Source of the DNA: Bin80 sp026709335
Lineage (GTDB): Bacteria; Bacteroidota; Rhodothermia; Rhodothermales; Bin80
Assembly (NCBI GenBank): GCA_965200825.1
Contig: OZ241385.1
Span: 2,666,001 to 2,730,000 of the forward strand
DNA length: 64,000 bases
Direction: 5' to 3'
Shown here: piece by piece, positions 53,356 through 62,777 of the stretch
Layout: each line of letters begins with the position of its first letter
How positions within the stretch are numbered: position 1 is the stretch's first letter
Translations under genes and position numbers: made by a program
Notes under the pieces: generated by a model
Told to the model about the DNA's origin: nothing
Databases searched by the model: none
Seen by the model: only the letters and a program-made list of their open reading frames with translations

Positions 53356-54777
53356 ATGATTTTTGTGAACCCTCTCGTTTTGATAGGATTGGCTGCTGCG
53401 GCTCTCCCCCTACTCGTGCATCTGTTCAACTTTCGCCGGCCAAAGAAATTGGACTACAGCTCGTTGGCTCTTTTGCACTCCCTGCAGCAAACTACAGTGC
53501 AGCGGGTGCGTATTCGAAACTGGCTGCTTCTGATTCTGAGAACTTTAGCACTGTGTGCTCTGGTTTTTGTTTTTGCCCGCCCAACCTTGGTTGGAACCTC
53601 TGGCTCACAGTTTTTGGGGAGCGCTAACGTTTCCGTAGTTCTGGTATTGGATGCTACATTGTCCATGATGCAGAGGGATGCCGAAGGTACGCGTTTTGCT
53701 CAGGCAAAAGCAATTGTAAAATCTATCACAGAATCGATGGATGCAGCAGATGAAGTATTCATGATGCGCGAAAACGCTCAATATCTAGAATCAGTAAATA
53801 TTCTGGAAGACCTAAGTCCGAGTTATACAACCCAATCCGCTGCTTCAACCATCCGCCAGGCAGCCGCTCTTCTTACCCGTGAAGGGACACATTTCAACAA
53901 AGCTGTCTATTATGTAGGGGATCTTCAGGAGGCAACATTGACAGATTCTATCCAGACATCATTGGAAGAAAATGTACATGTCATGCTGATTCCTGTGGGT
54001 AAAGCGGAAACCAGGTCGAATGTAGGAATTACCAAGGTGCAGGTGAGTAGCCGAATTATTGATCCGGGCTCACCGGCTACGATTGAGGCAACCATCCTCA
54101 ATCACGGAGGCACTTCAATCGATGACTATGTGGTGAGTTTATATTTGGAAGGCATGCGAGTGGCGCAGACAAGTGTTGCGCTGCCTTCTGGTGTACCGGT
54201 TCGAGTCCGGCTTCAGGGAGTACCAGAAACAAATGGATGGATCTCAGGCTATGTGATGATTGAAGATGATGGGTTCATGGAGGACAATCAAAGGCATTTT
54301 TCATTCAATGTTCCTGAGCGTCAGGATATTCTGCTGGTACATGGGAGTTCTGCGCAAACTAGCCATGTAGAATTGGCTCTTTCTCTTGGGGGTGAATCCA
54401 GTAGTTTGAGCACAACCATAATCGATCAGCGTGAGTTGGCGGCTACGCCGTTCAGTCAGTATTCCGCAATTTTTCTGGTTGGACTGAACGAACTCACCAG
54501 CGGTGAAGTGGTGAAACTGAAGCAGTATGTTCAGAATGGTGGTGGGTTATTGATTTTTCCTGGCCTAGATCTGAACCCGGTGAACACTCTCCTTACCACA
54601 TACGAGGCAGGTCGTGTTGCTCTACAGAATCAGAGACATCAATCGTGTCCGCAGACTTTGAGCATCCCCTTTTTGAAGGGGTGTTCACAGTTACGGAACG
54701 GGAGCAACGCCTGGAGTCTGTCCGTGTCTACCGTACTGCACGATATGAGCCGGGAATCCGTGCTGAACAGACTTTGA
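53356..54777 (+). pseudogene. BatA-like N-terminal and VWA-domain protein, 5' part, frameshifted
   Basis: A 473-residue frame starting MIFVNPLVLIGLAAAALPLLVHLFNF, the BatA aerotolerance N-terminal membrane segment, then RRPKKLDYSSLALLHSLQQ, a second helix (NWLLLILRTLALCALVFVFA) and a von Willebrand factor A-like domain (VSVVLVLDATLSMMQRDA, where the MIDAS D-x-S-x-S is altered to D-A-T-L-S). Genes of this family run to about 680 residues. The reading frame leaves the family sense after RVALQNQ near 54630, where the meaning continues in the frame beginning ETSIVSADFEHPLF. Either a real frameshift or an assembly error. Unfused, the product lacks its C-terminal anchor. Confidence 0.75.
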
Positions 54778-55391
54778 TAACCCTTTTAGGAGGAACCCCG
54801 CTATTGCAGGATATTCAATTTGATCAGGGTCGGGTTCTCTTTCTCGCCGTAGCACCTCAGGTGTCATGGAGTGATTTGCCTGTTCGAGGCCTGTTTGTTC
54901 CATTGATGTATCGGGCCGCTCAGTATCTTTCTGCTGCAGGGTCGGTCCAAGGTGAGCAGGTATTGGCCGGGCGTAAGGCTACTATTCGAATCCCTTCAAC
55001 GCAGGGGCAGATTACATTGGAGATGCCGGATGGTACCAAAGAGATTCCCTCTCATCGTCAGGTCTTTGGAGCGAGTTTGATCGAGTTTGAGTCTAATTCG
55101 CCGGGAATTGCGAGGATACTGGCCGACAACCTTTCTGTCCGGCTCGTTTCCGTTGGCCTGGATCCTGACGAATCCAGTTTATCCTATGCTGAGCCGGTCG
55201 AAGCACGAGATCGACTGGCGGAAGATCTGGAAGCTCCGGTAACGATTCTTCAAGCGAATTCCGGAGAAGAGATTCCGTCCGCAATCAGGGAAGCAAGAAC
55301 AGGGCTGGAGTTATGGCGACATTTTCTTGTACTGGGACTTCTTTTGTTAGCAACCGAAATGATTCTGGCAGCACGCTGGAAAAACCCTTAG
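54645..55391 (+). pseudogene. BatA-like protein, 3' part in the shifted frame
   Basis: A 248-residue frame (GTG 54645 or open from about 54618) that continues the preceding protein: FEHPLFEGVFTVTEREQRL, then VAPQVSWSDLPVRGLFVPLMYRAAQYL and, at the C-terminus, a transmembrane helix (WRHFLVLGLLLLATEMILAARW). The C-terminal membrane helix matches the end of this family, so the two frames together make one protein. The frame differs by -1 from the 5' part. hflX starts 3 bases after the stop, so both are in one operon and both are disrupted. Confidence 0.75.
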
Positions 55392-55393
55392 AT

Positions 55394-56179
55394 ATGGGTC
55401 GAAAACTGCATATTACCGGAGAGCCGGACAAGGAAAAAGTTTTGCTCGTAGCCGCAGTGCATGCGAAAGGAAATGGGCCGGATTCCCTTGACGAGTTGGC
55501 CCAATTGGCAGAGACCGCAGGTGCATTCGTGTCGGGTCAAATCACCCAAGTGTTGCAGAAGCCCAATCCGGCAACATATATCGGATCGGGAAAAGTCGAG
55601 GAGATTGCAGAAATCGTACAGAAAGAAAAGATCAGTACGGTGTTGTTTGATGATGAATTGAGCCCGAATCAGATCCGAAACCTTGAGCGATCTATCGGTT
55701 GCAAACTCATTGACCGACCACAGTTGATTCTGGATATTTTTGCCAAGCGAGCCCAAACAGCAGTTGCAAAAACCCAGGTAGAGCTTGCACAACTCGACTA
55801 TCTCCGCACACGTCTAACCAGGCAGTGGACACATCTTTCGAGGCAACAGGGAGGCATCGGCACTCGAGGGCCCGGTGAGACTCAGATCGAGACAGACCGG
55901 AGACTCATCGGCCAGCGCATGGCTACGTTACGAGAGCGTTTGAAACGCATAGATCAGCAGCGTACAACACAAAGACGAGGTAGGGCAAAATTTTGCAGAG
56001 TAGCGCTGGTTGGGTATACCAATGCAGGAAAATCGACACTCTTGAACGCCCTAGCACAAGGGGGAGTGCTGGCAGAAGATCGATTATTTGCAACACTGGA
56101 CTCAACTACACGCAAATGGACGCTCTCCTCGACTACAGTACTCCTCTCGGATACGGTCGGATTTAAAATTGCCACATAA
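55394..56179 (+). pseudogene. hflX: GTPase HflX, 5' part, truncated by a small deletion
   Basis: From the ATG at 55394 (MGRKLHITGEPDKEKVLLVA), the HflX N-terminal domain (VLFDDELSPNQIRNLE, then GGIGTRGPGETQIETDRRLI) and the G domain up to G1 VGYTNAGKSTLLNALAQG and G3 LLSDTVGF are present. After GF the frame reads KIAT-stop. Intact homologues read GF, two residues, then KLPHKLIESFKSTLDE. That segment exists in the next frame from 56166, so about five bases were lost at 56165 (in switch II). Without the rest the G domain cannot work. Upstream of 55394 the frame is open but overlaps the BatA gene. Confidence 0.85.
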
Positions 56180-56723
56180 GCTGATTGAAAGTTTCAAGAG
56201 TACGCTGGATGAGGTTCGCCAAAGCGATGTATTGTTGCATGTGGTGAGTGCTGCGCATCCGCATTTTGAAAATCAGATGATAGTGGTTCGCCAGACGCTT
56301 CAGGAAATCGGTGCATTAGATATCCCGACGCTGCTGGTCCTAAACAAGGTAGATGCCCTTGAAGCGCCAGAGGAAACTCTGTCAGCACTGAAGCGAGAAT
56401 ATCCTGAGTCAGTTCAGATTGCTGCATTACGGGGAATAGGTTTGGAGGCCCTGACGCGTCGACTGGAAGAAATGGTTCAGGGAGCGCAGATTGAAGGCTC
56501 TGTTCTGGTCCCGATTACAGACGGGCGAACACTCGCAGGGATTCAGAGCATGGGAGTGATTTTGGATCAGGAACTGGTTCAGGCAAGCAGGAATGGGACA
56601 TTTACCCAGGAAGATGCCCTGAAGGTTCATTATCGAATTACGAGTGATCGGTCAGATGAACTTGAACGCCTTTTGGCCCCACACAAAGGGTTGCAGTTAA
56701 TGTCTCGGCGTAGCCAGCGTTGA
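56166..56723 (+). pseudogene. hflX: GTPase HflX, 3' part in the +1 frame
   Basis: Continues the broken HflX: KLPHKLIESFKSTLDEVRQ, then QSDVLLHVVSAAHPHFENQM, the G4 motif LLVLNKVDALEAP (N-K-x-D) and the C-terminal domain PITDGRTLAG, then SDRSDELERLLAPHK. These features, in the right order, show that a once intact gene of about 440 codons has been split. An intact start upstream in this frame is not supported. Whether the lesion is real or a sequencing artefact cannot be decided here; it sits in an A-run (TTTAAAATTG). Confidence 0.85.
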
Positions 56724-56753
56724 AGCATCTGCAATCATTGTGTACGGAACCAA

Positions 56754-56786
56754 TTCGGGGATGATTGGTTAATTCATCATTCCGAA
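56754..56786. repeat. Interrupted inverted repeat between hflX and gyrB
   Basis: TTCGG-GATGA and TCATC-CCGAA flank a 9-base loop with a 3-base bulge, forming a hairpin 31 bases after the hflX stop. No T run follows on either strand, so it is not a typical intrinsic terminator. It may still mark the end of the operon. Confidence 0.3.
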
Positions 56787-57000
56787 ATAGATGAGAAGAA
56801 GATCATAGGTTTCAGGCACAAATGCCTTGGAATTGCGAGAACACCAAGCATCCCATTAGCGGTTTTCATAGAAAAACTGGTGCTTCAACAGGGATGCAAA
56901 ACCCATCGCGAGAGTGTGCCTGCCCTTTTCGACGCAAGTAGTTCGTGCGGCTTCTCTTATGCTAAATCATACTTGTTGACAATCTCCCATCCAGAAATCC

Positions 57001-58923
57001 ATGCAGAAAGCAGACTATAGTGCCGGAGATATCCAGGTTCTTGAGGGGTTGGAAGCAGTACGCAAGCGCCCCGCGATGTATATCGGAGATGTCAATCTTC
57101 GGGGGCTACATCATCTTGTCTATGAGGTGGTGGACAATGCGATAGACGAGGCACTGGCAGGCCACTGTGACTATGTGCTGGTTCGCATTTGTGAAGATGG
57201 GTCCATAGAAGTCAGTGATAATGGGCGAGGAATTCCGGTGGGAATGCATCCTGAACAGCAACGACCGGCCCTTGAAGTGGTGATGACTGTGTTGCACGCC
57301 GGTGGCAAGTTTGATGACAAGACCTACAAGGTATCGGGAGGACTCCATGGTGTGGGCCTCTCCTGTGTCAACGCACTTTCCCGAAAGCTGGAGGCAACCG
57401 TGTATAGAGATGGATTCCTGTGGGAGCAGGCTTATACATGTGGCAAGCCTGCCTACGACATGAAAAAGATTCGTCCCATGAAGCCCGAAGAGACGACGGG
57501 TACGAAGATACGATTTTGGCCGGATGAAAGCATCTTTCTTGATTGTGCATACCGGTTCGAAATCATCAGTAAGCGACTCCGGGAGTTGGCATATCTGAAT
57601 GCCAAAGTCAAAATCATCCTAGAAGACCGACGCCCTGGGCAGGAGCAACGAGAGGAATACTACTTTGAGGGAGGGTTACGCGAGTTTGTCGAATATCTTG
57701 ATGAATCCCGTACGCCAATCCATGATGAGGTGATCTGTTTCAGAGATGAGGAGGGGACCGTTGAAATTGCAATGCGCTACAATTCAGGCTTCTCCTCAAA
57801 TGTATTGTCGTTTGTGAACAACATCCATACGCACGAGGGCGGAACACATATTTCAGGATTTAGAACCGCATTGACCCGAACACTGAAGACAAGTGCAGAG
57901 CGCAATAACTTGTTCAAGAATTTTAAGGGGGATTTGGCGGGGGACGATTTCCGAGAGGGGCTGACCGCAGTGCTTTCTGTGAAAGTGGCTGACCCTCAGT
58001 TTGAAGGACAGACCAAGACCAAACTCGGTAACTCCGAGGTGCAAGGACAGGTCCAGAGTATTATCGGAGAAAAGCTCGGTCATTGGCTGGAGGATCACCC
58101 AAAACAGCTGAAGCTGATTGTGGACAAAGTAGTGATTGCCGCCACGGCCAGGCAGGCCGCCAGGCAGGCCCGCGCGCTTGTTCAGAGGAAGAATGCATTT
58201 GCTTCCGGCGGATTACCAGGAAAATTGGCAGATTGCTCGTCTCGCAAGCCGGAAGAATGTGAACTGTATCTGGTGGAGGGAGATTCTGCTGGAGGATCCG
58301 CCAAACAGGCCCGAGATCGACATTTTCAGGCTATCCTTCCTCTTCGAGGGAAAATTCTTAACGTAGAGAAAGCTCGCCTGGATCGGGTGTTGGAAAATGA
58401 GGAGATCCGAAATATCATTACAGCCTTGGGAACAGGGATTGCTACATCTGAAGAAGATTTTGATCTGGAGAAACTGCGCTATCACAAAATTCTGTTGATG
58501 ACCGATGCGGATGTGGACGGAGCGCATATCCGTACGTTGTTATTGACCTTCTTTTACCGACATCTCTGTCCACTCATTGAGAATGGACGGATCTTTGTTG
58601 CACTGCCACCGCTCTACAAGGCGAAGCAGGGAAAAAAAGAGCAGTACTGCTGGTCCGATGAAGCACTTCGTGAGGTGGTAGAGCAGATGCAGGAAGATAG
58701 TAGCGGGAAAGTGATCATTCAGCGCTATAAGGGGCTTGGAGAAATGAATCCGAGGCAGCTTTGGGATACTACTATGGACCCGACGACGCGTCAATTGAAG
58801 CGAGTCACTATTGACGATGCAATTTCTGCAGATCGGATATTCTCCACGTTAATGGGAGATCAGGTTGAGCCGCGCCGCAGATTCATTGAGCGCAACGCGC
58901 GGTACGCGACACTGGACGTGTAG
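57001..58923 (+). CDS. gyrB: DNA gyrase subunit B
   Basis: 640 residues, usual length. GHKL ATPase: VLEGLEAVRKRPAMYIG, VVDNAIDEALAGHCD, SDNGRGIPVG and GGLHGVGLSCVNALS. Transducer and TOPRIM region: YLVEGDSAGGSAKQARDRHFQ (as EGDSAGGSAK), ILNVEKARLDRVL, and LMTDADVDGAHIRTLLLTFF with the metal-binding D-x-D. The C-terminus ends IERNARYATLDV. GyrB supplies the ATPase and DNA-binding part of gyrase. A TTGACA lies 26 bases upstream of the ATG. gyrB with rpmH, rnpA, yidC, recF and parS sites in one window supports an origin-near location. Confidence 0.98.
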   Translation: MQKADYSAGDIQVLEGLEAVRKRPAMYIGDVNLRGLHHLVYEVVDNAIDEALAGHCDYVLVRICEDGSIEVSDNGRGIPVGMHPEQQRPALEVVMTVLHAGGKFDDKTYKVSGGLHGVGLSCVNALSRKLEATVYRDGFLWEQAYTCGKPAYDMKKIRPMKPEETTGTKIRFWPDESIFLDCAYRFEIISKRLRELAYLNAKVKIILEDRRPGQEQREEYYFEGGLREFVEYLDESRTPIHDEVICFRDEEGTVEIAMRYNSGFSSNVLSFVNNIHTHEGGTHISGFRTALTRTLKTSAERNNLFKNFKGDLAGDDFREGLTAVLSVKVADPQFEGQTKTKLGNSEVQGQVQSIIGEKLGHWLEDHPKQLKLIVDKVVIAATARQAARQARALVQRKNAFASGGLPGKLADCSSRKPEECELYLVEGDSAGGSAKQARDRHFQAILPLRGKILNVEKARLDRVLENEEIRNIITALGTGIATSEEDFDLEKLRYHKILLMTDADVDGAHIRTLLLTFFYRHLCPLIENGRIFVALPPLYKAKQGKKEQYCWSDEALREVVEQMQEDSSGKVIIQRYKGLGEMNPRQLWDTTMDPTTRQLKRVTIDDAISADRIFSTLMGDQVEPRRRFIERNARYATLDV

Positions 58924-58928
58924 CGCCG

Positions 58929-59864
58929 ATGCTACCGGACGTCGGCATTGTTATCCCTGTTTTTGAGGAAGCTGCATCCATTGCTACGCTCTCGAGTGAG
59001 ATCCGGGATCGATGCGAGAAAACGGGCCTTACTTTTGAGGTCTGGTGGGTTGATGATGGTTCACAGGACGATTCTTGGGCGGAAATCCTTCGTCAATGTG
59101 GAGACGATTCGCGGTTTCATGCAATTCGATTTCGTCGTAATTATGGCAAGAGTGCGGCGCTCGCAGCGGGATTTGATCGGGTTCAGGCTCGCGTTGTGAT
59201 TACCATGGATGCGGACCTGCAGGATGATCCGAGCGAGATTCCACTTCTTGTGAAGAAAGTAGAAGAGGGGCTGGATCTTGTAAGTGGCTGGAAAAGGGCT
59301 CGGAAAGATCCATGGACCAAAACCCTACCCAGTCGATTTTTCAATCTAGTCACCCGGATCGTGTCAGGTATTGCATTGCATGACTTCAATTGCGGCCTGA
59401 AAGCCTATCGACTGGAAGTGGTCAAGTCGATCAAGATTTATGGGGAAATGCATCGCTATATTCCTTTGCTGGCCAAGTGGGAAGGGTTCACCCGAATTGG
59501 AGAGTGCCAGGTGAATCATCGAGTTCGTCAGTATGGCCGATCCAAGTTCGGGCTAGAGCGCTATATCCGGGGCTGTCTGGATTTGATGACCGTGATCTTC
59601 CTGATCCGTTTTGGTGCGAGGCCGATGCACTTTTTCGGATCTATGGGACTCTTGGCTTTTTTGGGCGGTTTTCTAATCAGTCTTTGGATTACGATTGACA
59701 AAATTTTTTACGACAATCCGGTCGGAGATCGACCATCTCTGTTGTTGGGAGCTTTGCTGATAATGGTTGGAGTTCAATTCATGTGCACCGGATTCCTAGG
59801 TGATCTAATGTTGCGCGAACGTATGAAAGATAACCAGCCATACGAAATTACCGAGACCGTATAG
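58929..59864 (+). CDS. GT2 glycosyltransferase, DPM1/GtrB-like
   Basis: A 311-residue enzyme 6 bases after gyrB. GT-A fold: VIPVFEEAASIATLSSEI at the start, WWVDDGSQDDSW, MDADLQDDPSEIPLL (metal- and nucleotide-binding D-x-D, about 95-110), and HDFNCGLKAYRLEVVKSI. The C-terminal 90 residues contain two transmembrane helices (MHFFGSMGLLAFLGGFLISLWIT and LLLGALLIMVGVQFMCTGFL), as in membrane-anchored GtrB/DPM-type transferases that load a sugar on polyprenyl phosphate. Substrate unknown. Confidence 0.9.
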   Translation: MLPDVGIVIPVFEEAASIATLSSEIRDRCEKTGLTFEVWWVDDGSQDDSWAEILRQCGDDSRFHAIRFRRNYGKSAALAAGFDRVQARVVITMDADLQDDPSEIPLLVKKVEEGLDLVSGWKRARKDPWTKTLPSRFFNLVTRIVSGIALHDFNCGLKAYRLEVVKSIKIYGEMHRYIPLLAKWEGFTRIGECQVNHRVRQYGRSKFGLERYIRGCLDLMTVIFLIRFGARPMHFFGSMGLLAFLGGFLISLWITIDKIFYDNPVGDRPSLLLGALLIMVGVQFMCTGFLGDLMLRERMKDNQPYEITETV

Positions 59865-59867
59865 GCA

Positions 59868-59905
59868 GGGGAGTAGATCTGATATTTGTATCAGATCTAC
59901 TCCCC
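59868..59905 (+). terminator. 17-bp perfect stem hairpin after the GT2 gene
   Basis: GGGGAGTAGATCTGATA and its exact complement enclose the loop TTTG, only 3 bases past the GT2 stop. The stem is very stable. No T run follows (GTTAAAG), so it may act as a rho-assisted terminator or 3' mRNA-stabilising structure rather than a simple intrinsic terminator. Confidence 0.5.
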
Positions 59906-60229
59906 GTTAAAGAAACATTGGTACAAAGGCAGATAAACAATTGCAGTGGGGTATCTCATCAGATCAATAATTCTATTTTCGGGAGTTATATAGAGCCTGT
60001 CCGAGAATTCAATGATCCTTAAAAAAGTCTTCCAGAGCCCACTCTGAGCGGGTTTTTCGGCTCTGGTTCAGACTAAATTGAGGATGAGTTTTTGCGGTGT
60101 TTTTGCGATTTGTGCGTTTAAGGTGCAGGAAACGGCGATTGTCTGTTTTCAAACCCTGAGTTCCCTCTTTGATCCCTTGCATCTTCGGTCTGAGTTCGTT
60201 CCTGTTCGCCACTGAATTATCTGATTCCT

Positions 60230-60373
60230 ATGAGAAAAATCTATGATTTCCAAGTCTCCATTGATCGGATGCCGCTTGCGGAGATTGACCTACATCCAAA
60301 CAGCCTGGAAGGCTTCCGCGCTGTCCTTCTCGATGACCGGACCCGGAAAGCATTCATCGCCTTGTTAGCCTGA
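60230..60373 (+). pseudogene. ISNCY transposase, N-terminal fragment
   Basis: A 47-residue frame: MRKIYDFQVSIDRMPLAEID, then LHPNSLEGFRAVLLDDRTRKAF. It has the arrangement of the N-terminus of ISNCY-type transposases (M-R-K-x-Y/F-x-x-Q followed by a pattern in which a short helix precedes the LL segment). It ends at TGA 60371-60373 rather than continuing, so it is the truncated head of the element. The family call is by recognition of a pattern, without alignment. Confidence 0.5.
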
Positions 60374-60644
60374 ATTCCCGTGCGCTAAAAGGTTGATGAT
60401 ATTTATCTCTTACTCAAGTGCATAAGTGGGAAAATCTATTGGAATACGCATAGCATTGAGTGTTAAATGGGTTAAAACCCTACCGAAATACCCCAAAATT
60501 CAGAAGAATGGGGGTAACTTCCGATCTATCCATCTTGGATTGATGGATCCTGCAAACAGTCAAAAATCCTGACCTCAGAGCTATTGACCAACCTGCTGGA
60601 CAGGGCATGGCACGAATATTGCCCGCACATCAACAGACTAGTGA
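60374..60644. other. Interrupting segment in the IS, left part
   Basis: About 270 bases with no supported gene. Short frames read without a motif. It separates the transposase head from the propeller-gene fragment and may be the flank of an insertion into the element. Confidence 0.3.
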
Positions 60645-61019
60645 AGTATTCCATTTCGCTTTCCTGTAATTATGGTATATGATGTGAATGGTAGTCTCGT
60701 TCGGGCAAAAAAGACAATGACCTTTGACAGATTTGAAGAGCCCCGAATTGAACCATTTGTAATGAATGGAATCGAGAGCTATAGAGTTGAAGGGGATCAT
60801 GTGAATGGTATAACAAGCATCGTGGGAGACGAATTGTTTCTTCAGTCTCGCGGTGATTCAGAAGATTTGATTGTTGACATATATGAAGCTGGTTCGGCTG
60901 AGTACAAATATTCTTTTAGAATTCCAGATTATAGACCATCATTTATCACGAATGATCGAATATATCAGATAACCCGTGATGCCACTGTGGTTATTTCTTC
61001 AATGAACAGATCTTCTTAG
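60645..61019 (+). pseudogene. 6-bladed beta-propeller protein, C-terminal fragment
   Basis: An open frame from 60645 (just after TGA 60642-60644) reading SIPFRFPVIMVYDVNGSLVRA, then VEGDHVNGITSIVGDELFLQ and IVDIYEAGSAEYKYSFRIPDY, ending at 61019. The pattern (strand, turn, DVNGSLVR-type loop) is like the last blades of propeller lipoproteins such as the one at 62778. Its start lies inside a blade, so the gene is truncated at the 5' end; ATG 60672 is internal. It is a piece of an unrelated gene now lodged inside the IS. Confidence 0.55.
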
Positions 61020-61334
61020 GGCAAGGATGAGGCGTCTTTTGTGAAAGAAATTTTATCCTATCTGCAAGGATATCTGTCATTGAAAAGCAAGAAAGTTTTT
61101 TTGGCGTGTTTTGGATCACATTATTCGCTAGAAGAAACTTGTGCTGAATTTCCTCCGCGCAGATGACACTTCAGGAATTTGATCCAATAAATCATATCAT
61201 GTTGACACAAGCTTCAAGCCATATCCGACAACATAAAACACTGCTTCAGAACAGATTAAAGCGATTGCAATGAGGTATTTAGAATGGATTATGTATGCAC
61301 CTAGTAGTGTTGGCATTACTGTTTTTTTCTGCAT
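61020..61334. other. Interrupting segment in the IS, right part
   Basis: About 315 bases without a credible gene, AT-rich. It joins the propeller fragment to the resuming transposase sequence. Confidence 0.3.
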
Positions 61335-62457
61335 GTGACTTTTTTGGTCAAACCAACTGATGATCATGGTGTCGCGGATACTCTTCCAGCTATGTTAGAG
61401 TATTTCCATGAAAGCCAAGATAGATTAGTGTTGATTGTGAAGCTCGGCCACAGGATGGTTGGGAAAACGCAAGGAACACTGAAGTGTCGGAGCGACTCAA
61501 AGGTGGTTAAAACCGATGTGCACTATCCCACAGATTTGAACCTGCTGTGGGATTCCACGCGCTGTTTGATCCGCGTATGCAGGCTGGCGTCAACATGCGA
61601 GTGTATCCCAAAAGGTGTATCGGGCGTTTCAGCGAGCGAGGAAAGGCTGGAAAAAGTACAAGAAGCTGCGAGTTCACCGGTATCTGGATCGTTGCGAGAA
61701 GATCCGTAAGAAAGCCGTTCGAATCCTGGGCTGGATGGAACAGATGCAAGCGGAGATCGCGGCAAGGCAAGGCGCGCAGAAAAGTTTGGAAACAGATGCC
61801 GATCTGCTTGAATAGCTCCGCACCGCCACGCACGAGATTTCGTTGTATCTCGACTATGGAGAGCTCTTTTCAGATCAAATCGTTCGTCGCATTCTTCACA
61901 GAGAACAGATTTCCCATCAAGAGAAAATCTTTTCCATTTTTAAGTCCTTCACGCGCTGGATTGTATAAGGCAAGGCAGGGATCCTGCAGGAGTTGGGGGT
62001 TCCGGTTGCCGTGGTAGAGGATGAGTATCAATTTGTCCTGGGGCATGGGGTTCTATGGACCGATAAAGACATTGCGGTCGAGATGATGAAACAGGTGCAG
62101 GCGCAGTTCCCGGAATTCAAGTTCACCTGTTCGTTTGATCTGTCCTTTTACAGCCCCGAAGTGCGACAGGAGCTAGATCATTTGTTAGAGGTCACCGGCA
62201 TGTCAAAGAAGGGATATCTCGACAAGGCGGAGTGTGCGCGTCAGAACATGCCGGCATACAAAGAAGCTCGTACAGGGCATTCGGCAGTGGAGTCCTGCAT
62301 GAACAATCTCAATCATCGGAGGATGGATGTGGTGCGAGAGGTGAGTCAGGAAGCATTTGCACGGGCCGTTGCACTCTCGGTACTGGGAGCAAATCTCCAC
62401 CGACTGAGAGCGATCATTCGGGCGCAGGAGCGCGAACGCAAACGACGTGCGGCGTAG
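61335..62457 (+). pseudogene. ISNCY transposase, central and C-terminal part, multiply disrupted
   Basis: First piece: VADTLPAMLEYFHESQDRL, then MVGKTQGTLKCRSDSKVVKT and DVHYPTDLNLLWDSTRCLIR; DSKVVKTDVHYPTD is the ISNCY motif around the first catalytic Asp. The sense then shifts frame near 61600 to KGWKKYKKLRVHRYLDRCE, hits TAG 61813-61815, continues to IFSIFKSFTRWIV, hits TAA near 61966, and ends with ELGVPVAVVEDEYQFVLGHG, then FTCSFDLSFYSPEVRQELD and MDVVREVSQEAFARAVALSV. These are the DDE-type C-terminal blocks. One frameshift and two in-frame stops show long decay. Confidence 0.8.
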
Positions 62458-62777
62458 TAAAACCATAGGATGTGGGATCTTTTTGAAGAAGTCACCTGAA
62501 CTGAACGGGGGAGATATGTCCGGACTTCCCAAATTCGTGATCGTGTAGAGATCAATTCCTCCGTTTGCCCCCAAAAACGATCATGTAATCGCACATTATG
62601 TACCCTCAATCCAGACTCAGTCCAACAGTCGATCCCCAAAGTGACCCGAGGAATCAGAAAAGTCGTACTTTTCGGACGAACTCTATGTAGATTTTGCTAC
62701 ACAAATCCCATAAAAATATACCCCCAACTACTCTCAGAGCGATATTTACTTTTCAATGAAGAGGTTTTGCAAGAAGA
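62458..62777. other. IS right end and spacer before the propeller gene
   Basis: Contains the right inverted repeat (62669-62685) and then about 90 bases to the stop of the minus-strand propeller gene. No gene is supported. Confidence 0.35.

Larger units (their letters stand above)
59991..62685 (+). mobile_element. Decayed ISNCY-type insertion sequence, interrupted by foreign fragment
   Basis: Left end TAGAGCCTGTCCGAGAA (59991-60007) and the reverse complement of the right end (62669-62685, TAGAGTTCGTCCGAAAA) match at 13 of 17 positions, as terminal inverted repeats. Between them are pieces of one ISNCY-family transposase in N-to-C order on the plus strand: residues 1-47 at 60230-60373, then from about residue 110 onwards at 61335-62457, with frameshifts and stops. 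About 960 bases between the two pieces hold a beta-propeller gene fragment and unassigned sequence. No clear target-site duplication. The element is certainly inactive. Confidence 0.7.

Noticed and set aside
60009..60212. Minus-strand 67-codon frame near the IS left end
   Set aside because: Lies within the IS leader, opposite to the transposase, with no motif.
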